Positions 1 to 9,484 of a stretch of 28,479 bases of DNA are shown one piece after another. Under the pieces are notes generated by a model. That model did no database searches. It saw only the letters and a program-made list of their open reading frames with translations, and had not been told where the DNA came from. Location of the stretch: assembly GCA_937996795.1 (NCBI GenBank), contig CALKUH010000001.1:1-28479 (forward strand), given 5' to 3'. The position numbers and the translations under genes were made by a program. Source of the DNA: an uncultured Verrucomicrobiota bacterium. Lineage in GTDB: Bacteria > Verrucomicrobiota > Kiritimatiellia > CAIVKH01. Each line of letters begins with the position of its first letter. The first letter of the stretch is position 1.

Positions 1-72
1 CTTCCAGCGGCCACTTCACTTGCTACCACTCCGGCCATATCATTTGCTACCGACAAAACGCGAAGATCACCG

Positions 73-100
73 TTGCCTTCCGCCCGTGATTTCGTATGGT
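73..100 (+). promoter_or_regulatory. Candidate promoter of the tRNA-His gene
   Basis: TTGCCT (73-78) and TATGGT (95-100) are separated by 16 bases, resembling a sigma-70 -35/-10 pair. The predicted start near 107 lies a few bases before the mature tRNA at 115, as expected for a short tRNA leader. This is visual matching only; both hexamers deviate from consensus. Confidence 0.35.
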
Positions 101-114
101 ATCGCTCCTTGGTT

Positions 115-191
115 GGTGGCCGTAGCTCAGTTGGCAGAGCGTCAGGTTGTGGCCCTGAATGTCGCGGGTTCGAGTCCCGTCGGTCACCCCA
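115..191 (+). tRNA. tRNA-His (anticodon GTG)
   Basis: A full cloverleaf folds. The acceptor stem is 116-122 with 181-187 (one G-T pair), the D stem 125-128 with 137-140, the anticodon stem 142-146 with 154-158, and the T stem 164-168 with 176-180 around a TTCGAGT loop. The anticodon loop 147-153 puts GTG at 149-151. G115 supplies the extra G-1 typical of tRNA-His, facing discriminator C188, and CCA is encoded at 189-191. G-1 with C73 is the identity element read by histidyl-tRNA synthetase and agrees with the anticodon. No copy of the 3' end is seen elsewhere in the window, so nothing marks it as an integration site. Confidence 0.97.
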
Positions 192-453
192 TCCCCCCTC
201 TCTTCCCCTTCGTGTGAAGCGCGACTCGACGCGGATTCCCGGGAGTCGTCCGCGACACGCAGCGTCTGCCGCAGATGTTCACCATTAATTCACACGGGGA
301 AGCGAAAATACATTTCGATCGAGAGGGAGCCTGGCTCTCAACCTCCCAATCGACCCGTTGCGCTGCATCATCCTGAACAACAGGTGATTATGCCAGCACA
401 GCGGATACACCACCAAGCAGTGCTTTGGACTGTTGTAATATATTGAGTGTTGG
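192..453. other. Intergenic region between tRNA-His and the LacI-type gene
   Basis: I see no convincing gene here. A possible hairpin pairs CGCGGA (about 231-236) with TCCGCG about 13 bases downstream, but no T-run follows, so it is a weak terminator candidate for the tRNA. From about 425 the sequence becomes A+T-rich (TTGTAATATATTG, 433-445), which fits a promoter region for the downstream regulator. No clear -35/-10 pair could be fixed. Confidence 0.4.
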
Positions 454-480
454 ATGCAATTTTAGTAATAGTAATTGCAT
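454..480. promoter_or_regulatory. Inverted repeat overlapping the LacI start codon (candidate autoregulatory operator)
   Basis: ATGCAATT (454-461) and AATTGCAT (473-480) form a perfect 8-base inverted repeat with an 11-base spacer. The right arm runs into the ATG at 479. LacI-family regulators commonly bind dyads near their own promoters, so autoregulation is a reasonable inference. The 27-base span is longer than a typical LacI operator, so a different regulator or chance in an A+T-rich patch is possible. Confidence 0.4.
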
Positions 481-1576
481 GGACATCAAAGCCCCCACGA
501 TACGCGACGTCGCCCAGCGTGCTGGCGTTTCGACGTCGCTGGTTTCACTCGTCATCAACAACCGGCCCAAAGTGTCGCCGCATCGGGAAGCGCGCGTGCG
601 GGCGGCCATGTCGGAGCTGGGGTATGTCCCGCCGCCGCCGAGCCGCCGGCGTGGTCCACGGCTGAACAGCCGGCGTCCCACGCATCGCATCGCGATGGTG
701 ATGACGTCGATCGACACCGTCCTGCTTCAGGCGCCGGTCTACACGGACATCCTCCACGCGGTGGCGGACGCGACGGCCGGGATCGGGAAGTCGCTCACGA
801 TCCATCACTTGATGGGCTCCGAGTCGACGCCGGAAACGAGCACTGCGCTGCGGGCCTCCGACGGGGCGATCATTTTTGGGCGTCCGCTGCGCGGCCCCTT
901 GTGGCGGGAGCTGCAGTCGCGCCCGTGCGTGCGCGTCATGGGGCTGGTGGACCAGGTGGGATTTTGGGACCACGTCACCTACAACAACGCCGCCATCGGC
1001 CGGCTGGCGGGTGAATACGTCCTCGAGTTGGGATGCAAGACGGCCGCATTCCTCGGACCCACGGTCATGAGCGAAAGCCTTGACCTTATGACGAGCGAGC
1101 GCGGGGAGCAGTTCCGCCTAGTGCTGGAGAATAACGGCGTGCGTGTGCTGTCGTCCGGCAATGAACGGTTCATTACCCGCACAGCCAACCGCGACACGGT
1201 GAATGCCGCCAAGCTGTCGGAGATGCTGGACCAGCTGCTGGCGAACGCGCACAAGCCGGAAGCGATTTTTGTGCCCGGCGACCAGCTTGCCAGCGCGCTG
1301 CACTCCATGTTGCTGGCGCGCGGCATCCGGCCGGGCATCGACGTCCATATCGTGTCCGTCAACAACGAGCGGATCCTTCTCGATCACCTGACGCCGCGCC
1401 CGGCCACGATCGACATCCACGCCACGAAAATCGGCCAGGCGGCGGTGGACCTCTTGAGCCGTCGCATCGCCGACCCCACCCTGCCTCGCTCCATCCTTGT
1501 CATGCAACCGACGCTGGTGCGCGGGGACGAGAGCGAGCCCGCTGCAAACGAGGCCTCCGCTTCATCACCGGCTTGA
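479..1576 (+). CDS. LacI/GalR-family transcriptional regulator
   Basis: This is a predicted sugar-responsive DNA-binding regulator of 365 residues, the usual size of the family. The N-terminus has the classic LacI helix-turn-helix (TIRDVAQRAGVSTSLVSLVI) followed by a hinge-like segment ending near ELGY. An Arg/Pro-rich linker follows, then a periplasmic-binding-protein-like effector domain from about residue 70 to the end. I chose ATG 479, just before the HTH; a TTG 54 bases upstream would add a Cys/Asn-rich stretch unlike the family. It sits next to sugar-catabolism genes and converges on the AraC-family gene with a two-base gap. The effector cannot be read from sequence; a xylo-oligosaccharide or derived sugar is an inference from context. 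Confidence 0.93.
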   Translation: MDIKAPTIRDVAQRAGVSTSLVSLVINNRPKVSPHREARVRAAMSELGYVPPPPSRRRGPRLNSRRPTHRIAMVMTSIDTVLLQAPVYTDILHAVADATAGIGKSLTIHHLMGSESTPETSTALRASDGAIIFGRPLRGPLWRELQSRPCVRVMGLVDQVGFWDHVTYNNAAIGRLAGEYVLELGCKTAAFLGPTVMSESLDLMTSERGEQFRLVLENNGVRVLSSGNERFITRTANRDTVNAAKLSEMLDQLLANAHKPEAIFVPGDQLASALHSMLLARGIRPGIDVHIVSVNNERILLDHLTPRPATIDIHATKIGQAAVDLLSRRIADPTLPRSILVMQPTLVRGDESEPAANEASASSPA

Positions 1577-1578
1577 AC

Positions 1579-2415
1579 TCATCGACGCGCGCGCCGGGGC
1601 GCCCGTCCCGTAAACGTGCGATAAACCGTCGCGAAATATTGGGACGACTGGAAGCCGCAGGCCAGGGCGACGTCGAGCACCGAGCGCCCGGACGCCCCCA
1701 ATAGCGCCTCCGCCCGCTCAATGCGCAGGCGGTTCAGGTACTGCACCGGCGTGTCCCCGGTCAGCTCCTTCAGCATCCGCGTGAAATGCGTGCGGCCCAT
1801 CCCGCACGACGACGCCATCCGCTCCAGGGTCCACACCTCGGCGCACTGGTCGCGCAGGACGGGCAGCAGCTGCTCGACGCGGACACGGGCATCGGGCGCG
1901 CGATCCGGCGGCGTATCCTCGACACTGCGCACCAACTCCCACAATACCAGCAGGAGCAGCGCGCGCGTTTCAAACGACAGGACCCCGTCCTCCGCCCGCA
2001 GCCGGTTCGCCGCAACGGGAAACAACTGGCGCAGCAGGCGCGACGCCTTGATGACCGGCGTGCCCGCACCCGCCAGGCAGTGGATCACCCGCCGGTTTTC
2101 CGAGGGCCGCAGCCCGAGGGACGCGTGCAGTCGGACCCGCGTCGTCGCGCGCGCGGGAAGGCGATCGAACGGAATCGTCACCCAGCAGAGCTCCACCGAC
2201 GGCACGATGTTGTTGTAGCCGCCGTGCCACTGCCACGGCCAGGTGAACGACAGGTGGCCGGGCGCCACATCCACGCGCCGCCCCTCGTAATCCCAGCTGA
2301 CCGAGCCGTTCAACACCAGCACCAGCTCCAACCCGGGATTGCGATGCGGCCCGAGCGTGCGCGCGCGTTTTTCCCCCTTCCAATGCCCGCTGGAATAACG
2401 CGCCGACATGTTCAT
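1579..2415 (-). CDS. AraC-family transcriptional regulator
   Basis: A 278-residue protein with an N-terminal cupin-like AraC ligand-binding domain (roughly residues 20-160, containing GHLSFTWPWQWHGG). It has a C-terminal pair of helix-turn-helices (roughly 185-275). The second HTH carries the hallmark pattern DVALACGFQSSQYFATVYRTFTG-like. Such regulators usually activate sugar-use genes. ATG 2415 and an in-frame ATG at 2409 are both possible starts. It is transcribed divergently from the isomerase-like gene at 2511, so the 95-base gap is the likely place where it acts. It ends two bases from the LacI stop. AraC-type identity is secure; target and ligand are unknown. Confidence 0.93.
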   Translation of the reverse strand: MNMSARYSSGHWKGEKRARTLGPHRNPGLELVLVLNGSVSWDYEGRRVDVAPGHLSFTWPWQWHGGYNNIVPSVELCWVTIPFDRLPARATTRVRLHASLGLRPSENRRVIHCLAGAGTPVIKASRLLRQLFPVAANRLRAEDGVLSFETRALLLLVLWELVRSVEDTPPDRAPDARVRVEQLLPVLRDQCAEVWTLERMASSCGMGRTHFTRMLKELTGDTPVQYLNRLRIERAEALLGASGRSVLDVALACGFQSSQYFATVYRTFTGRAPRRARR

Positions 2416-2510
2416 TTTTTACCACAAAACAATGTTGGACGACAACGGGTGAATAATCCGGCACATTGACCGGACCGCTGGGAAAACCCGGACACGAGGA
2501 GCAGGCACAC
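2416..2510. promoter_or_regulatory. Divergent promoter region between the AraC-type gene and the sugar operon
   Basis: This gap must hold the start signals for both directions. An AATAAT (2452-2457) could serve as a plus-strand -10, but no matching -35 is clear. GTTG-N5-CAAC is a short dyad in the middle. A strong Shine-Dalgarno GAGGAG (2496-2501) lies nine bases before ATG 2511 and fixes that start. Confidence 0.45.
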
Positions 2511-3356
2511 ATGAAAATCGGTTGTTTTGCGCTGATGGAGCCGTTCACCCCGATGCGCCGCCAGTTCGAGGTGATCCGCTCGATGGGGTTCGATTACGCC
2601 GACCTGACGGACAACCACGACGGGGCGACGCTCGGCACCGAGTATGGATTCGCCGCGTCGTTCTCCCTCGACAGCCACGCGGACGACATCCTCGGCATGG
2701 TGAACGAGTTCAAACTGACACTGACCAGCGTCTGCGCGCATGCGAACCTGCTCGACCCGGCCTCCCCCGCCCGCTACGGAACGGCGGAAATCATCAAGGC
2801 GATCAAGCTCGCGCACTTCCTCGGCGTCAACCAGGTCATCACCACGGAAGGCGACCCGAAGACGGAGTTCGGCCACCACCTCACGGACGACCAGCGCGTG
2901 TTCAGCGTCGCGGAAAAACTGTACGAGCCGGTCCGCTGGGCGAAAAAGCTCGGCATCGAGCTGCTGCTCGAACCGCACGGCATCCTCACGGACACGGTCC
3001 CGGGCATGCGCAAGCTGCTCGATGTCCTGGGGCATCCGGAGACGGTCGGCATCAACCTCGACACCGGCAATTCGTGGCTCGGCGGTGGCGATCCGCACGA
3101 ATTTGTGAAGGTCTTCGGCAAACGCATCAAGCATGTGCACTGGAAGGACATGCCGCGGGCGATGGAGGCGCAGCGCGGCAAACAGTTCGGTTGCGGCATG
3201 GGCTTGATCCCGCTCGGCGACGGCGTCGTCGGCATTGAACAACTTGTGAAAGAGCTGAAAGCCATCGGCTTCGACGGCCCCACGACGCTGGAAGTCGCGG
3301 GTGCGGATGCGGTAAAAACGTCGGCGGAACGCCTGCGTAAATGGGCGGCCTGCTAA
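2511..3356 (+). CDS. Xylose-isomerase-like TIM-barrel protein (sugar phosphate isomerase/epimerase family)
   Basis: This 281-residue protein matches the AP-endonuclease-2/xylose-isomerase-like TIM-barrel superfamily. Four likely metal ligands stand at the ends of beta strands: E154 (LLLEPHG), D184 (NLDTGNS), H210 (KHVHWKD) and E261 (TTLEVAG). ATG 2511 was chosen over an upstream TTG because GAGGAG precedes it and the barrel starts at once with MKIGCF. There is no signal peptide, so it is cytoplasmic. It leads an operon with a second barrel protein and two Gfo/Idh/MocA proteins. Family members isomerise or epimerise sugars, or cleave or dehydrate keto-sugars (IolE-like and C-glycoside-cleaving relatives). 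The exact reaction is not readable. Confidence 0.88.
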   Translation: MKIGCFALMEPFTPMRRQFEVIRSMGFDYADLTDNHDGATLGTEYGFAASFSLDSHADDILGMVNEFKLTLTSVCAHANLLDPASPARYGTAEIIKAIKLAHFLGVNQVITTEGDPKTEFGHHLTDDQRVFSVAEKLYEPVRWAKKLGIELLLEPHGILTDTVPGMRKLLDVLGHPETVGINLDTGNSWLGGGDPHEFVKVFGKRIKHVHWKDMPRAMEAQRGKQFGCGMGLIPLGDGVVGIEQLVKELKAIGFDGPTTLEVAGADAVKTSAERLRKWAAC

Positions 3357-3373
3357 CCCGAAAGGAACGATCC

Positions 3374-4411
3374 ATGGCACGCACCGTAACGTTGTTCACC
3401 GGACAGTGGGCGGACCTGCCGCTCGCGGAACTCGCCCCGCTGGTCAAACGCATGGGCTACGACGGAGTCGAGCTCGCCTGCTGGGGCGATCACTTCGATG
3501 CACAGGCCGCGCTAAAGAGCGACGCGTATATCGCGGAAAAATGGGCGCTCCTGTCGAAGCACGGCCTCAACTGCAACGCGATCTCCACCCACCTCGTCGG
3601 CCAAGCGGTGTGCGACCGGATCGACGAGCGCCACCAGGCGATCCTGCCGCCCCATGTCTGGGGCGACGGCGATCCCGAGGGCGTGCGCCGCCGGGCCGCG
3701 GAGGAGGTCAAGGCCACGGCGCGCGCGGCGCGCAAATTCTTCAACGCAAAGCCGGGCCGGGCGGGTCAGGACGACTTCCCCGCCGTGGTCAATGGGTTCA
3801 CGGGCTCCAGCATCTGGCATGCGCTCTATGCGTTTCCGCCGACAAGCCAGGCCTATCTCGAAAAAGGGTTCCAGGACTTCGCCGCGCGCTGGATGCCGAT
3901 CCTCGAGGTGTTTGACCGGGAGAACGTCAACTTCGCCCTCGAAGTGCACCCGACGGAAATCGCGTTCGACATCGCCTCAGCGGCGCGCGCAATCAAGGCC
4001 GTGAACGGACACAAGCGGTTCGGCTTCAACTACGACCCGTCGCACCTCGGCTACCAGGGCGTGGACTATGTGAAGTTCATCCGCCAGTTTGCGGACCGCA
4101 TCCACCACGTCCACATGAAGGATGTCTGGTGGGGCCACGGCGACGGCACGGTGGGCGTGTTCGGCGGACACACGGATTTCGGATCGCCCGCGCGCTACTG
4201 GGATTTCCGCTCGCTCGGCCACGGCGACATCCGCTTCGAGGATATCATCGTCGCGCTGAACGACATCGGCTACGCCGGGCCGCTCTCCGTGGAGTGGGAG
4301 GACAGCCGCATGGACCGTGTGCATGGCGCGACGGAAGCCGCGGCCTTTGTGCGCAAACTCGACTTCAAACCCAACCAGGCCGCCTTTGACGCGGCCTTTG
4401 CGAAGAAATAA
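3374..4411 (+). CDS. Second xylose-isomerase-like TIM-barrel protein
   Basis: A 345-residue cytoplasmic protein of the same superfamily as the preceding gene but longer. Likely metal ligands are in ALEVHPTE, NYDPSHLG, HHVHMKD and SVEWEDS. It carries an insertion with WGDGDPEGVRRRA before the first ligand. ATG 3374 follows an AGGA Shine-Dalgarno seven bases upstream and starts the first beta strand (TVTLFTGQWAD). It lies 17 bases after the previous stop, so the two are almost certainly co-transcribed. Two non-identical barrel proteins in a row suggest successive steps, or two subunits, in one sugar pathway. The substrate is unknown. Confidence 0.88.
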   Translation: MARTVTLFTGQWADLPLAELAPLVKRMGYDGVELACWGDHFDAQAALKSDAYIAEKWALLSKHGLNCNAISTHLVGQAVCDRIDERHQAILPPHVWGDGDPEGVRRRAAEEVKATARAARKFFNAKPGRAGQDDFPAVVNGFTGSSIWHALYAFPPTSQAYLEKGFQDFAARWMPILEVFDRENVNFALEVHPTEIAFDIASAARAIKAVNGHKRFGFNYDPSHLGYQGVDYVKFIRQFADRIHHVHMKDVWWGHGDGTVGVFGGHTDFGSPARYWDFRSLGHGDIRFEDIIVALNDIGYAGPLSVEWEDSRMDRVHGATEAAAFVRKLDFKPNQAAFDAAFAKK

Positions 4412-4423
4412 TTCACCACGGAA

Positions 4424-4465
4424 GACACGGAGATTACGGAGACGGATCTCAGTGAACTCCGTGTC
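4424..4465. repeat. Intergenic inverted repeat of the CACGGAG type
   Basis: GACACGGAG (4424-4432) is perfectly complementary to CTCCGTGTC (4457-4465). The surrounding text (CACCACGGAAGACACGGAGATTACGGAGACGG, split here only by description) is an iterated ACGGAG motif of a kind I associate with dispersed intergenic repeats in PVC genomes. It sits between two operon genes, where it could act as an RNA stem that stabilises or partly terminates the message. No T-run follows it. Confidence 0.5.
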
Positions 4466-4508
4466 TCCAGCGAAGCGGGTGGTCAATTGCTGACGGAAGG
4501 AGGAGCCA

Positions 4509-5663
4509 ATGAAACGTAAATTGCGGATGGGCATGGTGGGCGGCGGGCGGGATGCGTTTATCGGCGCGGTTCACCGGATGGCGGCGAATCTCGACGGGCA
4601 GATCGAACTTGTCGCGGGGTGTTTTTCGTCGGACGCGGCGAAGAGCAAGGCCTCGGGCGAAGATCTGTTCCTCGACCCCGCACGCGTATATACGAGTTTT
4701 GCGGACATGGCCTCGAAGGAAGCCTCGCTGCCGGCGGACCGGCGCATCGACTTCGTCTCCATCGTGACGCCGAACCACCTGCACGCGCCAGTGGCGACGG
4801 CCTTCCTGCGCAAGGGATTCCATGTCGTGTGCGACAAGCCGATGACCGCCTCGCTCGCGGAAGCGATCGCGCTGCGCGAGGAAGTGCGCAAGAGCGGCAA
4901 GGTCTTCGCGCTGACGCATAACTACACGGGCTATCCGATGGTTAAGCAGGCGCGCGAACTGGTGCGCAGCGGCGCGATCGGAGACATCCTGAAAATCGTC
5001 GCGGAATACCCGCAGGGTTGGCTGCTCGACAACATCGAGCAGCAGGGCCAGAAGCAGGCCGCGTGGCGGACCGACCCCGCGCGCGCGGGCGCGTCCTGCT
5101 GCATCGGCGACATCGGCACCCACGCGGAAAATCTTGGCCGCTACATCACGGGGCTGGAGATTGACGCCCTGTGCGCGCATTTCACGACGTTCGTGCCAGG
5201 GCGCCTGCTGGAGGACGACGGCAACCTGCTCGTGAAATACAAGGGCGGCGCGGTGGGCATCCTCTACGCCTCGCAAATCAGCGCGGGCGAGGAAAACAGC
5301 CTGAACATCCGCATCTACGGAACCAAGGGGTCCCTCTTCTGGCACCAGGAGCATCCGAACGAACTGAAGTTCCAGCCGAAGGGCGAACCCGCGCGCATCC
5401 TGCGCCGCGGCAATGCCTATCTCGGCGATGCGGCGAAGAAATTCACGCGCATCCCCGCGGGCCACCCCGAAGCGTTTATCGAAGCATTCGCCAACATCTA
5501 CCTCGAAGCCGTCGCGCACATCCGCGACGCCATCGAGGGCAGGACCGGCGGCGCATACGACTATCCGACGGTGGACGACGGCGTGTACGGCATGGCGTTC
5601 ATCGAATCCGCCGTGGCGTCCGCGTCCGCATCGTCGAAATGGACGCCCTTCATCAACACCTGA
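4509..5663 (+). CDS. Gfo/Idh/MocA-family oxidoreductase
   Basis: A 384-residue NAD(P)-dependent sugar or polyol dehydrogenase-type protein. The N-terminal Rossmann fold starts with GMVGGGRDAFIGAVHR. The family's EKP motif appears as CDKPM near residue 116, where the lysine is the usual catalytic/cofactor-contact residue. The C-terminal alpha/beta domain contains GDIGTHAENLGRY, with the His expected in the active site. A strong GGAAGGAGGAG (4495-4505) precedes ATG 4509. It lies downstream of two barrel isomerases and 39 bases before another oxidoreductase. Members of this family oxidise sugars (for example at C3) or inositols. The substrate is inferred only broadly as a sugar or glycoside. Confidence 0.9.
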   Translation: MKRKLRMGMVGGGRDAFIGAVHRMAANLDGQIELVAGCFSSDAAKSKASGEDLFLDPARVYTSFADMASKEASLPADRRIDFVSIVTPNHLHAPVATAFLRKGFHVVCDKPMTASLAEAIALREEVRKSGKVFALTHNYTGYPMVKQARELVRSGAIGDILKIVAEYPQGWLLDNIEQQGQKQAAWRTDPARAGASCCIGDIGTHAENLGRYITGLEIDALCAHFTTFVPGRLLEDDGNLLVKYKGGAVGILYASQISAGEENSLNIRIYGTKGSLFWHQEHPNELKFQPKGEPARILRRGNAYLGDAAKKFTRIPAGHPEAFIEAFANIYLEAVAHIRDAIEGRTGGAYDYPTVDDGVYGMAFIESAVASASASSKWTPFINT

Positions 5664-5702
5664 TCTCCCCCCGAAATAACTCACACAAACCAGAAAGAGC
5701 GC

Positions 5703-7340
5703 ATGAAAACAGTAGCGGTGATCGGCTGCGGAAAATTTGTCGAAGGCAAGGAAGGCTGGGCCATCGGCCATGCCCACGCGGACGGCTACCTGAAGTCCGG
5801 CCATGCGGTGAAACTGCTCGGCGTTGATGTCTCACCCGAGAACCTCAAGGCGTTCGGCGAAAAATACAAACTGCCGGCGGACCAGTTGTTCGCATCGACC
5901 GAAGCGCTCTACGCGGCAGGGATTCCCGATTGCGCAAGCGTCTGCACCTGGCCCGCGCTGCATCATCCGATGGTGATGGAGGCCCTGCAAAAAGGCGTAA
6001 AGGCCGTCATTTGCGAGAAGCCGTTCACGCTGGACGTCGGCGAACAGCGCGAGATCGAGCACCTCGCGGCGAAGAAGGGCGCCATCGTGGCGATCGCGCA
6101 CCAACGCCGTCTCGAAGCGCCGTTCAAGGCGCTCAAGCAGGTGGTGCAGAGCGGCGCGCTCGGCGCGAATCTCGAAGTGCGGGCCCGCGTCGGCGACGGG
6201 TGGGACATCCTCTCGTGGACGACGCACTGGTTCGACATGGCGAACTTCATGTTCGACAGCGCCCCGGAATGGGTGCTCGCGGGCATGGCGATCGGCGACA
6301 CGCGCCGCTACAAGCAGGCCGTGGAGGATGCTTCGGTCATTCTCGCCCACTACCCCGGAGACCGACAGGCCGTGTTTGTGACGGGGCCTCGCACAGGCGC
6401 GGATTTCCGCGTCGTCGGCGACAAGGGACTGGCCCGGATCGGCAAGGGCGCCGTTGAGGTCCTCACGGCGGACAGCGTGACGCACGTGCCGTTCGACTCC
6501 GCCGCGCCGGGTGGCTTCGTGCAACTCGCCACGGAAGTGCTCGCCGCCCTCGACGGCAAGGGTGAACCCAAGTGCTCGATTAAGCACTCGGCCGTCGCCA
6601 CGGAAATGGCCTATGCCGCGCACGAATCGGCGCGCACCGGCAAAAAAGTGGCCCTGCCCTGCACCGCCCTCTACGCACCGCTTGAAGTCGCCCAGCATCC
6701 GGTGCGCTCCGCACTGTGGGGTAAAAAGCTGTTGCTGTATGCGGACGAGCATTTTGGATCCGGCGGCCGCGAGGGCATCGTCGAGGCGTTCGGCTCGATC
6801 ACCGGCCAGGCCGTCGCCGTGGTGGATGCCGCGAAGAAACCGCTGGTAAAGGCGGACGTGGCCGGCGTGGATGCGATCCTGATCTATCACACCCAAAAGG
6901 ATGTCGCGGCCTCGACGCGCGCCGTGCTCACCGCGTGGGTCAAGGCGGGCAAACCCCTGTTCATCGTACACGCCGGGCTCGGCGCCTGGCCGAAGTGGAA
7001 GACCTATGCCGACTGGTGCGGCCACATCTGGGAATGGGGCGTTTCAGTTCATCCCCACGAGCCGACGGTGCTTAAACCCGCGGGCCGCGATCCGCTCGGC
7101 TTCGGCTGGAGCGAGGGTTGGCTGCCGAAGGACGAGGTGTTCGTGAAGCTCAAGAAAACCGCGCCCACGGTCACCGGCCTGACGGCGGACATCTCCATCG
7201 GGACCTTCCCAGCCGCGTGGCGTCACAGGAAGCTGAAAAATGTCGGCGCATGGATGCCCGGACACCGGCGCGATTCGTGGAACATCCCCGCCATGCGCGA
7301 AGGCGCAGCGCGGACGCTGTTGAGCCTTTTCCGCGCGTAG
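5703..7340 (+). CDS. Gfo/Idh/MocA oxidoreductase fused to a C-terminal ThuA-like domain
   Basis: A 545-residue two-domain protein. Residues 1 to about 325 form a Gfo/Idh/MocA dehydrogenase: Rossmann start AVIGCGKFVEGKEGW, CEKPF catalytic motif, then HQRRLE and TTHWFDMANF in the C-terminal half. From about residue 340 a second fold begins (KKLLLYADEHFGSG). It carries the ThuA-like core FIVHAGLGAWPKW and HIWEWGVSVHPHEP, resembling the class-I glutamine-amidotransferase-like ThuA family. Single-domain dehydrogenases are about 330-380 residues, so this is a genuine fusion, with no frameshift sign at the joint. It is the last gene of the plus-strand operon and converges on GH52 with a 15-base gap. 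ThuA proteins are tied to keto-sugar metabolism in trehalose/sucrose systems. Confidence 0.85.
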   Translation: MKTVAVIGCGKFVEGKEGWAIGHAHADGYLKSGHAVKLLGVDVSPENLKAFGEKYKLPADQLFASTEALYAAGIPDCASVCTWPALHHPMVMEALQKGVKAVICEKPFTLDVGEQREIEHLAAKKGAIVAIAHQRRLEAPFKALKQVVQSGALGANLEVRARVGDGWDILSWTTHWFDMANFMFDSAPEWVLAGMAIGDTRRYKQAVEDASVILAHYPGDRQAVFVTGPRTGADFRVVGDKGLARIGKGAVEVLTADSVTHVPFDSAAPGGFVQLATEVLAALDGKGEPKCSIKHSAVATEMAYAAHESARTGKKVALPCTALYAPLEVAQHPVRSALWGKKLLLYADEHFGSGGREGIVEAFGSITGQAVAVVDAAKKPLVKADVAGVDAILIYHTQKDVAASTRAVLTAWVKAGKPLFIVHAGLGAWPKWKTYADWCGHIWEWGVSVHPHEPTVLKPAGRDPLGFGWSEGWLPKDEVFVKLKKTAPTVTGLTADISIGTFPAAWRHRKLKNVGAWMPGHRRDSWNIPAMREGAARTLLSLFRA

Positions 7341-7355
7341 CTGGACGACAGGGCT

Positions 7356-9452
<2,097 letters not shown>

Positions 9453-9484
9453 GGATGATCCTTTCGTTCGATGCCGGTGATTCG

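Noticed and set aside
20..51. Direct repeat TTGCTACC at 20-27 and 44-51
   Set aside because: Only two eight-base copies 24 bases apart; too little to call a repeat array or binding site.
115..191. tRNA-His as an integration site for a genomic island
   Set aside because: No second copy of the tRNA 3' end, integrase or phage gene is visible in the window.
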